A stretch of 15,599 nt of DNA, taken from contig JAFAFN010000279.1 of NCBI GenBank assembly GCA_023423475.1, positions 1-15,599 on the forward strand, written 5' to 3'. The notes beneath the pieces are model-generated. The model made no database searches. It had not been told where the DNA came from and worked only from the letters and a program-made list of their open reading frames with translations. Source of the stretch: Actinomycetes bacterium (GTDB lineage: Bacteria > Actinomycetota > Acidimicrobiia > Acidimicrobiales > Microtrichaceae). The position numbers and the translations under genes were made by a program. Below are positions 6,467 to 13,224 of the stretch, one piece after another. Position 1 is the first letter of the stretch, and each line of letters starts with the position of its first letter.

Positions 6467-6498
6467 CCACAGAACTGGAACCTGTTCCAGTTCTGTGG
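6467..6498. promoter_or_regulatory. KstR-box-like operator, 15-bp-arm perfect inverted repeat
   Basis: Arms CCACAGAACTGGAAC (6467-6481) and GTTCCAGTTCTGTGG (6484-6498) are perfect around a 2-bp centre. The core TGGAACCTGTTCCA (6476-6489) fits the published KstR consensus TnnAACnnGTTnnA at every fixed position. It lies 15 bases upstream of the acyl-CoA dehydrogenase GTG. It also lies just after the stop of the upstream same-strand gene, so it could fold as a hairpin and act as a terminator. No T-tract follows. Confidence 0.65.
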
Positions 6499-6509
6499 GC
6501 TGACCTGCG

Positions 6510-7268
6510 TCAGGACTGGGAGTTCGGTGCTGCCGTCGGCATCGAGTCGAGCGACATGCGCACGATCCCGATGCCGAGCAGCCGCGCCCGGTCGGCGACC
6601 TCGTCCGCGGGCGAGATCGCCCTGGTCAGCTCGTTGAACAACCAGCGGGCGACCCACCGACGCAGCAGCACGAGTCGACCGGGGACCGCGGCACCGGAGA
6701 GCCCCAGCCATGCCGAGAGCTCGGCGGAGGGGTCCGGGTCGGGGATCGAGTCGAGATGCAACGTGGGACGGACGTCGAGCAGCGCGGCATCGCCGCCCTC
6801 GGCCCACATGTGCGACAGGGCCGGACCGATCAGCGCGTACGGGGCGGGCCCACCGCTGCCGATCAGCACGAACTCGTGCTCGGCGTCCTGGGCCGACATC
6901 GCCAGCGCCGCCACCCTGCCGCCCTGGGGACGACGCAGCGCACGCCACGAGCGACCCGAGCGTGTCAGGCGGTCACGAAGGACCGACCTCGCAGGGTCCT
7001 CGGGCGACTCCATCACGAGCACCTCGACCCGGATCCGGTCCGGGTTCCAGGCATCGAGGCCCTCGAGGTAGCGCTCGCCCGCCGAACCGCCGGTCGGCAC
7101 GACCATGGACAGGCTCGTGACCACCGGGCCGGAGTGCTCCAGCAATCCGGCGGCACGGTCGTCGTGTCGACGGACCATCAGTCGGGTGACCGTCGGGTCG
7201 TCGAGCTCGGGGAGGTGGGGGTGGGGATGATCGAGATCAGACATGCAGTGGTGGGTCGGAACGGACAT
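6510..7268 (-). CDS. Degenerate GT2 glycosyltransferase-like protein
   Basis: The 252-residue product follows the strand order of a GT-A/GT2 fold. VVTSLSMVVPTGG (49-61) matches the first strand, RIRVEVLVMESPED (78-91) the second, RRPQGGRVAALA the nucleotide loop, and HEFVLIGSGGP (131-141) the strand that normally ends in the metal-binding DxD. Here DxD is replaced by SGG, and the usual VDDGS is VMESPED, so metal-dependent sugar transfer looks lost. There is a His-rich N-terminus (DHPHPH). The ATG at 7268 is one choice; ATG 7244 and GTG 7310 are alternatives and none has a strong ribosome binding site. It is on the same strand as the acyl-CoA dehydrogenase gene, ending 58 bases before its start. 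The fold assignment is by eye, and the function is unknown. Confidence 0.65.
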   Translation of the reverse strand: MSVPTHHCMSDLDHPHPHLPELDDPTVTRLMVRRHDDRAAGLLEHSGPVVTSLSMVVPTGGSAGERYLEGLDAWNPDRIRVEVLVMESPEDPARSVLRDRLTRSGRSWRALRRPQGGRVAALAMSAQDAEHEFVLIGSGGPAPYALIGPALSHMWAEGGDAALLDVRPTLHLDSIPDPDPSAELSAWLGLSGAAVPGRLVLLRRWVARWLFNELTRAISPADEVADRARLLGIGIVRMSLDSMPTAAPNSQS

Positions 7269-7326
7269 CGCCGTCCCGACCCGACTGGTATCGGAGTACC
7301 CGCACTGCACCTGAAGTTTTCTCCAA

Positions 7327-7340
7327 CACCCCGAGGGGTG
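7327..7340. promoter_or_regulatory. Inverted repeat CACCCC-GA-GGGGTG
   Basis: Perfect 6-bp arms around a 2-bp centre lie about 60 bases upstream of the GT2-like gene start and just past the thiolase relic. It could be an operator or the end of a lost gene's terminator. Confidence 0.3.
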
Positions 7341-7347
7341 ACGGGTG

Positions 7348-7398
7348 CTACAGGCGCTCGATGATCGTCACACGTCCGCCGACCCCACCCTCCGCCCG
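7348..7398 (-). pseudogene. Relic of a second thiolase 3' end
   Basis: On the minus strand the codons read R-A-E-G-G-V-G-G-R-V-T-I-I-E-R-L followed by TAG. The intact thiolase upstream ends C-E-G-G-G-Q-A-N-V-T-I-I-E-R-I. Nine of 14 residues from EGG onward match, with 14 identical bases in ACGATCATCGAGCG. In-frame stops occur just upstream (7399-7401), so only the last 16 codons remain. This looks like what is left of a tandem thiolase copy or of an older 3' end. Confidence 0.55.
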
Positions 7399-7448
7399 TC
7401 AGCTCCGCCGACGCGTGAGGAACGATCAGCGAGCGATCATCGCTCCGC

Positions 7449-8597
7449 TCAGATCCGCTCGATGATCGTGACGTTCGCCTGGCCGCCGCCTTCGCACATG
7501 GTCTGGAGGCCGTAGCGGCCACCGGTGCGCTCGAGCTCGTTGAGCAGCGTCGTCATGAGACGCACGCCGGTCGCACCGAGGGGGTGACCGAGTGCGATCG
7601 CGCCACCGTTGACGTTGACCTTGGACATGTCCGCGTCGAGCTCCTTGGCCCAGGCGAGCACGACCGACGCGAACGCCTCGTTGATCTCGACCAGGTCGAT
7701 GTCGTCGAGGGTCATGCCGGCCTTGTCGAGCGCGTAGCGGGTCGCCGGGATCGGCGCGGAGAGCATGCGGATCGGGTCCTCGCCACGCACCGAGAGGTGG
7801 TGCACCCGTGCACGAGGCGTCAGGCCGTACTGCTCCACCGCACGCTCGGACGCGATCAGCATCGCCGCGGCGCCGTCGGAGATCTGCGAGGCGAGCGCCG
7901 CGGTCAGGCGGCCACCCTCCATGAGCGGCTTGAGCGAGCGGATCTTCTCGACGTTGGGCTCACGAGGGCCCTCGTCCTGGGTGATCTCACCGAACGGCGC
8001 GATCTGGGAGTCGAAGCGGCCCTCGGCGCGAGCGGCGATCGCACGCTCGTGCGACTGGATCGCGAACGCTTCCATCTCTTCACGCGAGAGGTCCCAGTCG
8101 CGGGCGATCATCTCGGCACCGTTGAACTGGTCGACGGGCTGGTCGCCGTAGCGCTTCACCCAGCCCTCGGAACCCGAGAAGGGGTCGGTGTAGCCGAACT
8201 GCTCGGCGACGAGCATCGCCGACGAGATCGGGATGGCGGACATGTTCTGCACGCCGCCGGCGACGACCAGGTCCTGGGTCCCCGACATGACGCCCTGCGC
8301 AGCGAAGTGCACGGCCTGCTGGGACGAGCCGCACTGACGGTCGACGGTGGTGCCGGGCACCTCTTCGGGCAGTCCCGCGGCGAGCCAGCAGGTGCGGGCG
8401 ATGTCACCCGCCTGGGGGCCGATGGTGTCGAGGCAACCGAAGACGACGTCCTCGACGTTCGACGGGTCGATGCCGGTGCGGTCGACCAGTGCGTTCAGGA
8501 CGTGGGCACCCAGGTCGGCGGGGTGCACCTGCGACAGGCCGCCACCCTTTCGCCCCACCGGGGTGCGGACGGTGTCGATGATGTAGGCCTCGGCCAT
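7449..8597 (-). CDS. Acetyl-CoA acetyltransferase / 3-ketoacyl-CoA thiolase
   Basis: This is a 382-residue thiolase that cleaves 3-ketoacyl-CoA with CoA to release acetyl- or propionyl-CoA, the last step of a beta-oxidation round. The nucleophilic Cys89 is in VDRQCGSSQQA, NEAFA is at 306-310, His338 in NVNGGAIALGHPLGATG, and Cys368 in MCEGGG, so the catalytic set is complete. The motif usually read as TAGNAS is TAALAS here. The start ATG has GGAGG seven bases upstream; an open frame continues further upstream but without thiolase similarity. Length and motifs fit the FadA5/FadA6 type used in steroid catabolism, but also general degradative thiolases. It is divergent from the thioesterase gene. 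A relic of another thiolase end lies about 50-100 bases downstream. Confidence 0.95.
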   Translation of the reverse strand: MAEAYIIDTVRTPVGRKGGGLSQVHPADLGAHVLNALVDRTGIDPSNVEDVVFGCLDTIGPQAGDIARTCWLAAGLPEEVPGTTVDRQCGSSQQAVHFAAQGVMSGTQDLVVAGGVQNMSAIPISSAMLVAEQFGYTDPFSGSEGWVKRYGDQPVDQFNGAEMIARDWDLSREEMEAFAIQSHERAIAARAEGRFDSQIAPFGEITQDEGPREPNVEKIRSLKPLMEGGRLTAALASQISDGAAAMLIASERAVEQYGLTPRARVHHLSVRGEDPIRMLSAPIPATRYALDKAGMTLDDIDLVEINEAFASVVLAWAKELDADMSKVNVNGGAIALGHPLGATGVRLMTTLLNELERTGGRYGLQTMCEGGGQANVTIIERI

Positions 8598-8667
8598 GGG
8601 GGAACCTCCGGGACGGGTCGCCGGATGGCGACATGGTGTCGGTCGTGCCGACGTGCGACAGCGAACA

Positions 8668-8673
8668 CCGTAG
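8668..8673 (-). promoter_or_regulatory. Possible -10 (TACGGT) of thiolase gene
   Basis: TACGGT on the minus strand fits TAnnnT and lies about 70 bases before the thiolase ATG, in the 169-bp divergent gap. Short inverted repeats CGACA-TGG-TGTCG (8629-8641) and GTCGG-TCGTG-CCGAC (8638-8652) lie downstream of it and could be regulatory. The evidence is weak. Confidence 0.25.
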
Positions 8674-8766
8674 GTGCCGACTCCGTTCCCGGCCATGTGG
8701 CCGAGCCGGGTCGGCCGGGTGCACATCTGCGGCGGTGGGGCGTGCGGACCTGCAACACTCACAGCC

Positions 8767-9231
8767 ATGACGTCGTGGCGCGCCGAACAGTTCGACCTCC
8801 TGCCGCAGTCGGTGCACGACCGATGGTCGAACTTCGGCACATGGCCGGGTCACACCTACTTCTCGAACGTGGTGGGCATCGAGGTCGACGAGCTCCGTCG
8901 CGACTACGCACGGATGTCGCTCCCCTGGCGGGGCGAGCTCAACCAACCGCAGGGGCTGATGCACGGCGGTGCCATCGCCACGCTGATCGACACCGTCGTC
9001 GTCCCCCCGATCGGCACTGCGTATCCGGACCCTCGCCCGTTCTCGACCATCGAGATGTCGATCCGCTACCTGGGTCCGGTCCGTCAGGAGGACCTCGTCG
9101 CCGAGGGATGGATCACCCGTCGCGGCAGCGGCGTCGTGTTCTGCGAGGCAGAGGTGCGCACCGCGTCCGGGGTGAAGGTCGCGTCCGGCAACCTCATCTA
9201 CGTCGTCGGAGCACCTGTCGAACCGAGCTGA
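8767..9231 (+). CDS. PaaI-type hotdog-fold acyl-CoA thioesterase
   Basis: This is a 154-residue hotdog-fold protein that should hydrolyse an acyl-CoA to the free acid and CoA. The family signature is clear: Asn59, then HGG at 66-68 in LMHGGAIATLIDT, with Asp75 as the likely catalytic acid. The strand pattern STIEMSIRYLGPV and the C-terminal ASGNLIYVV complete the single domain. The ATG at 8767 gives the normal family length; an in-frame ATG at 8674 would add 31 unrelated residues. There is no Shine-Dalgarno sequence, so it may be leaderless. It is transcribed away from the thiolase gene and ends three bases before the stop of the convergent sulfatase gene. A role in recycling CoA during lipid or steroid breakdown is inferred from this context. 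Confidence 0.88.
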   Translation: MTSWRAEQFDLLPQSVHDRWSNFGTWPGHTYFSNVVGIEVDELRRDYARMSLPWRGELNQPQGLMHGGAIATLIDTVVVPPIGTAYPDPRPFSTIEMSIRYLGPVRQEDLVAEGWITRRGSGVVFCEAEVRTASGVKVASGNLIYVVGAPVEPS

Positions 9232-9234
9232 CGC

Positions 9235-11133
9235 TCACGGCTCGATGATGGGGAACCAGAAGTGGAAGTCGTCGAGCAACGACGACAGCTTCCGCAGCAC
9301 CTCGATGTCGCCGTCGACCTGTACGTCACCGCGGGCGAGGTGGTCATCGAGACCGCTCGACGAGGTCACCAGCGCCTTGAACGCCGCGGCCGTCGTGCGC
9401 AGGGTCACCCCCGCGTCGGGACGCAGCTCGCCGCCGGTGTGGTGCAGGACCGATCGTCGGACCTCGATGACCCGCTGCTCGGCAGGATCGGTGAGCTCCA
9501 GGTTGATCACCAGGTGCTCGCCGTCCGCAGCGGGTCCGTTGAGTCGGACTGCGAGGTAGTCGATCAGCATCGCGACCGGCATGGCGGCGATCGTGTCGGG
9601 GCTCACGAACGCGCGGTCGCCGAAGTCGAGCGTGCCGATGCGGAGCTCCTGCGCGCCGGTCAGGTAGAAGTTGCGCCAGACCCCGTTCTCGGTCTGGTAG
9701 CCGAGCTGCTCGAGCGTGTCCGCGAGCAGCTCGCGTGCGGTGGTGTCGGCGGGGTCCGCGAACACGACGTGGTTCAGCACCTGCGCGACCCACCGGTACT
9801 CACCCGCGGCGAAGTCGGCCCTGGCTCGTTCGATCACCGCCCCCGCACCGCCCATGTACTCGACGTACTTCACGCTCGACTCGACCGGCGGCAGCGGGTG
9901 CAGCGTCGACGGGTTGCCGTCGAACCAACCGAGGTAGAGGTTGTAGACAGCCTTCGCGTTGTGGTTGACCGAGCCGTAGTAGCCGCGGTTGCACCACCGC
10001 TCGCCGATCGAGGGTGGGAAGTCGATCTGCTCGGCGATCTCGACCATGTTCTCGCCGTGGTTCGCCAGTCGCAGCGTCTGGTCGTGCAGGTACTTGTAGG
10101 CGTCGCGCTGGGACTCGAGGAAGTCGACCACCCGGTCGCTGCCCCACGTCGGCCAGTGGTGCTGCGCGAAGCACAGGTCGGAGTCCTCGGCGAAGAGGTC
10201 GATCGCCTTGTCGATGTAGTACGCCCAGGCCTTGGCGTCGCGGGTCCGGGCGCCGCGCAGCGTGTAGAGGTTGTGCAGCGTGTGCGTCGCGTCCTCGGCG
10301 GTGCACAGCGCCCTGAACCCGGGGAGGTGGAAGAGCATCTCGGCGGGTGCCTCGGTGTCGGGCGCCAACATGAACACGAACTCGATGCCGTCGATCGTCA
10401 TGGTCTGGACGTCGTCGACGATCTCGTCGGTGGGCACCATGAAGCTGGTCGGGGCCAGCGGGATGCCGAGACCGAGCGCGGGTGACACGGTGCCGGTGGG
10501 GCCCTTCGGCAACAGAGGCCCGTACATGTAGCTCGCCCGACGGCCCATCGCGTTCCCGGCCAGCACGTTCTCGGACAGGGCCGCCTCGGTGAAGCCGACC
10601 GGCGCGATGATCCGGGTGCGACCCGCGTCGACGTCCTCGTCGGTGGTGACGCCCCGCACCCCGCCGTAGTGGTCGATGTGGCTGTGGGTGTGGATCACCG
10701 CGTGCACCGGCCGGGCACCGCGGTGTGCGGTGTAGAGCTCGAGCGCCGCACGCGCCGTCGGCGGCGCCGTCAGCGGGTCGACCAGGACCACACCGGTGTC
10801 GCCCTCGATGATCGTCATGTTCGCCAGGTCGGCGGACCGCACCTGGTAGATGCCCTCGCACACCTCGAAGAGCCCGTGGAGCGTGAGGAGCTGCGTCTGG
10901 CGCCGCAGGCTCGGGTGCACGGTGTCGGGGCACTCTTCCTCGTTGACCCACTGGTACGGCGCGACGTCCCAGACCTGTCCGCCGTCGGCGTCGAGGATCG
11001 ACCCGCCGTCGGGCAGCGGTGCGACGAAGCCTCGTTCGGCGTCGTGGAAGTCCGCTCGGTCGTCGCCGTCGAGCAGCTGCGCCGCGTGCGCCAGCACGTC
11101 CCTGGTGGCATCGGTCGCGGGCTTCGGGGTCAT
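9235..11133 (-). CDS. Class III alkyl sulfatase (metallo-beta-lactamase fold, SdsA1/YjcS-like)
   Basis: This 632-residue enzyme should hydrolyse alkyl sulfate esters to an alcohol and sulfate. Zinc-binding motif THSHIDHYGG is at 149-158 (His150, His152, Asp154, His155). TEAPAEMLFHLPG is at 260-272, and Glu280 lies in CTAEDATHTLHNLYTLRG. AQHHWPTWGSD is at about 323-333. A helical dimerisation region follows (about 340-510) and the last 120 residues form an SCP2-like lipid-binding domain. This matches the family in order and length. No signal peptide is seen, so it is probably cytoplasmic. GAGGAG ends five bases before the ATG; frames extending to 11550 overlap the upstream gene and are not real. 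It lies 67 bases after the nuclease-like gene on the same strand. Sterol or fatty-alcohol sulfates are plausible substrates from context only. Confidence 0.95.
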   Translation of the reverse strand: MTPKPATDATRDVLAHAAQLLDGDDRADFHDAERGFVAPLPDGGSILDADGGQVWDVAPYQWVNEEECPDTVHPSLRRQTQLLTLHGLFEVCEGIYQVRSADLANMTIIEGDTGVVLVDPLTAPPTARAALELYTAHRGARPVHAVIHTHSHIDHYGGVRGVTTDEDVDAGRTRIIAPVGFTEAALSENVLAGNAMGRRASYMYGPLLPKGPTGTVSPALGLGIPLAPTSFMVPTDEIVDDVQTMTIDGIEFVFMLAPDTEAPAEMLFHLPGFRALCTAEDATHTLHNLYTLRGARTRDAKAWAYYIDKAIDLFAEDSDLCFAQHHWPTWGSDRVVDFLESQRDAYKYLHDQTLRLANHGENMVEIAEQIDFPPSIGERWCNRGYYGSVNHNAKAVYNLYLGWFDGNPSTLHPLPPVESSVKYVEYMGGAGAVIERARADFAAGEYRWVAQVLNHVVFADPADTTARELLADTLEQLGYQTENGVWRNFYLTGAQELRIGTLDFGDRAFVSPDTIAAMPVAMLIDYLAVRLNGPAADGEHLVINLELTDPAEQRVIEVRRSVLHHTGGELRPDAGVTLRTTAAAFKALVTSSSGLDDHLARGDVQVDGDIEVLRKLSSLLDDFHFWFPIIEP

Positions 11134-11200
11134 GCGGTCTCCTCGGCTCCTGGTGTTCGGGTCGGCGCAGCGCGCGGCTCCGAGCGGGGTGCCGGCGACC

Positions 11201-12142
11201 CTACCGGGGGCCGCCCGACTCCTGGTCGTCGTGTGCTCGGACGGTCGGATCGGTCGACGGATCGGCGCCGAGGTGGGTCCGACCCTCGGCGCAGTCCTCG
11301 AGCAGGTGGCACCAGGTGCAGTCCCTGCCCGGCGCGGCCGGAGCGCCGTCGGGGTCGGCTCGGACCTGTACGACCTCGAGCACCCGGTCGACGGTGAGGT
11401 CGAGCAGGGCCTCGTCGACGACCACCGCGGTGCGCGTGCCGGTCGACGGTGCGCCGGTGGTGATGCGCACCGGTGCGTGTCGGGTGCCGAGGGACCGGAC
11501 GAGTGCCAGGTAGCCGGCGCGCAGTCGGTCCGAGGGCCGCGGCGCCGCATCGCTGATGCTCAGCAGGCGTTCGCCCGACACGACCCCGCCCATGACCGCA
11601 TCCAGCGTCGCCCGGAGCTGCACGACACGACCCGGCACGTTCCATGCGGGCGCACGAGCGGGATCCGCCCAGACGATCCTCGGGTCGCGCCCCACCAGGC
11701 GTAGTGCGCCGTCGCACCAGGTGGTGACCGCCGCGACGAGCGCGGCGGTGCCCGCCCGGTCGAGGTCGCCGACCCACATCCGGAGGTTGTTGGGCCAGTC
11801 GAGCTGCTCCTCGATGACCCGCTGGACCGCATCGGCGAGACCATCGCTCGAGGGCGTGCCGGGCGACCACGGACGAGCGGCGAGCTCACGGAGCACGAAC
11901 AGCCCGAGACGTCGCCGGGCGGTCGCGGTCGACTCGAGGAAGTCCTGCGGCGGGTGCGCGAGCCGGCGTGCGCAGCGCTCGGTGAGCCAGAACGCGTCGA
12001 CCACGACGCCGTCGGAGAAGTAGTCCGCCTTCTCGCCCTCGGCGAGCACGAGGCGGTCCCCGAGCAGCACGTCGATCGACGAGGTCAGCCGCTCGGTGGC
12101 GTGCTCGGCCAGACGACGCCGCTCGTCGCGCTCAGCACTCAT
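11201..12142 (-). CDS. Inactivated PD-(D/E)XK nuclease-like Fe-S protein
   Basis: The 313-residue protein parallels its upstream neighbour. Cys57 in LTERCARR and Cys275-x2-Cys278-x5-Cys284 in RDCTWCHLLEDC match the four-cysteine Fe-S frame of Cas4/AddB/RecB-like nucleases. The Cys57-Cys275 distance (218) is almost the same as in the neighbour (219). Asp181 in ATLDAVMG corresponds to the first active-site Asp. The E-x-K motif that should follow is S-I-S (195-197), and the Q-x3-Y motif is degenerate (RLRAGYLAL). It should therefore bind a cluster and perhaps DNA but not cut. The ATG at 12142 lies 11 bases inside the preceding gene, with GGAG nine bases upstream, so translation is probably coupled. 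A structural partner of the active nuclease is my inference. Confidence 0.8.
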   Translation of the reverse strand: MSAERDERRRLAEHATERLTSSIDVLLGDRLVLAEGEKADYFSDGVVVDAFWLTERCARRLAHPPQDFLESTATARRRLGLFVLRELAARPWSPGTPSSDGLADAVQRVIEEQLDWPNNLRMWVGDLDRAGTAALVAAVTTWCDGALRLVGRDPRIVWADPARAPAWNVPGRVVQLRATLDAVMGGVVSGERLLSISDAAPRPSDRLRAGYLALVRSLGTRHAPVRITTGAPSTGTRTAVVVDEALLDLTVDRVLEVVQVRADPDGAPAAPGRDCTWCHLLEDCAEGRTHLGADPSTDPTVRAHDDQESGGPR

Positions 12143-13064
12143 CGCTCGTCGCTCCGTCGTCGGGATCGCCGTCGTCATCGAGACGGGCACTGGGGCAGAC
12201 TTCGGCATCCGCGCACCAGCGGCACCACCGTCCCGGCGACTCGCCGGCGGGGCGACCGGCGCGGAGCTCGGCCCAGGTACCGATGGCATCGGTGAGCCGC
12301 GCCGCGGCGGCCTCGAGCACCCCGAGCGTGACCGGCGTGCCAGCCGGAGGCGAACCGGGGTACCAGCGAGCGACGTTGACCGGGGCGACCCCGTCACGCA
12401 GCCCGACGAGCAGCGCATAGAGGTAGGCCTCGGCCTGGTGCGATGACGCCGGCCGACCCGACTTCACCTCGACGACCACGCCCGGCAGTCCGGTCGTCGG
12501 TCCGCCGAGCTCGACGTCGACCACTCCGGAGCAGATCACGTCGCCGGCGGCGAGCACGATCGTCGCCCGGGACTGGGTCCTCGGCGCCCACGAGGGATCG
12601 ATGCCGGTCCAGGCGTCGGCGACCGACGACGCGAGCGGATCGAGCGACTCGGCGAGGGTGGACTCGTCGAGCCCGTCGATCTGCTCGACGAGGTCGAGCT
12701 CACCCTCGGCATCGCACATCGAGCGCAGTGCGGCGCTCGGTTCGAGGACCCGCCCCGCGACCAGCTGATGGGTGACGAAGCGGTCGAGCGCGATGCCGCG
12801 CAGCAGTCCCAGCGCGTCGGTCCCCGTCTCGGGAGCCGACGGAGCGGCCGGCCGTGCCGACGCGACCGCCGAGCGCTCGCATCGCTCGATCTCGGTGATA
12901 CGGCCCTTGGGGACGCGCAGCGGCAGCAGGTCGGCGTCGACGTGACCCGCGTGGAGCAGCGCCGCTCGAGCCGCGCCGTCGAGCTCGGCGCGCAGCTCGG
13001 CGATCGACCCGGCGTCGACCGCCGTCGGCATCACCAGATCGGACAACCACGACGGCACCGGCAT
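12132..13064 (-). CDS. PD-(D/E)XK (RecB/Cas4-like) nuclease with Fe-S cluster motif
   Basis: This 310-residue protein is a probable DNA exonuclease. The nuclease core has GIALDRFVTHQL (90-101), Asp183 in GVVDVELGG, Glu199-x-Lys201 in VVVEVKSG, and Gln210 with Tyr214 in HQAEAYLYAL. Cys62 in IERCERS plus Cys281-x2-Cys284-x5-Cys290 in RWCRWCADAEVC form the four-cysteine Fe-S frame known from Cas4, AddB and related RecB-family nucleases. No helicase domain is present and none is seen nearby. ATG 13064 is chosen; ATG 13031 also fits, and no clear ribosome binding site decides between them. Frames beyond 13064 run into the divergent promoter region. The gene overlaps the next gene by 11 bases. No cas genes or CRISPR array are in the window, so a Cas4 role is unlikely. 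Confidence 0.88.
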   Translation of the reverse strand: MPVPSWLSDLVMPTAVDAGSIAELRAELDGAARAALLHAGHVDADLLPLRVPKGRITEIERCERSAVASARPAAPSAPETGTDALGLLRGIALDRFVTHQLVAGRVLEPSAALRSMCDAEGELDLVEQIDGLDESTLAESLDPLASSVADAWTGIDPSWAPRTQSRATIVLAAGDVICSGVVDVELGGPTTGLPGVVVEVKSGRPASSHQAEAYLYALLVGLRDGVAPVNVARWYPGSPPAGTPVTLGVLEAAAARLTDAIGTWAELRAGRPAGESPGRWCRWCADAEVCPSARLDDDGDPDDGATSDEC

Positions 13065-13141
13065 CGCCCGACATGCTCGCAGACCGCAGGGACACGCCGG
13101 CCCGAAGATGAACGACCGATGACCTCCGGGTGGACGCAGGG

Positions 13142-13171
13142 TTGAACCAGAGGTGGCTCCCCTGACACGAT
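13142..13171 (+). promoter_or_regulatory. Possible promoter TTGAAC-18 bp-CACGAT
   Basis: TTGAAC (13142-13147) and CACGAT (13166-13171) are spaced by 18 bases, about 54 bases before the PI-PLC-like gene start. The -10 match is imperfect. A 7-bp-stem hairpin (GCGGGTC / GACCCGC, 13185-13203) lies in the leader before the GGGGGG ribosome binding site. Confidence 0.35.
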
Positions 13172-13224
13172 GCGGGTGCTGGCGGCGGGTCGTGGGGACC
13201 CGCGCACCGACCGGGGGGTCACCG

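Noticed and set aside
6467..6498. Simple Rho-independent terminator for the GT2-like gene
   Set aside because: The stem is strong, but there is no T-tract on the minus-strand side, and the core matches an operator consensus; kept mainly as an operator.
7584..9248. 554-residue open frame on the plus strand
   Set aside because: It is antisense to the thiolase and out of frame with the thioesterase, both of which have complete catalytic motifs.
9262..10485. 407-residue open frame on the plus strand
   Set aside because: It is antisense to the sulfatase; Val/Asp/Arg-rich shadow composition.
12132..13064. Cas4 protein of a CRISPR system
   Set aside because: The nuclease and cysteine frame resemble Cas4, but no cas1, cas2 or array is near, and its neighbour is a dead paralog rather than an adaptation gene.
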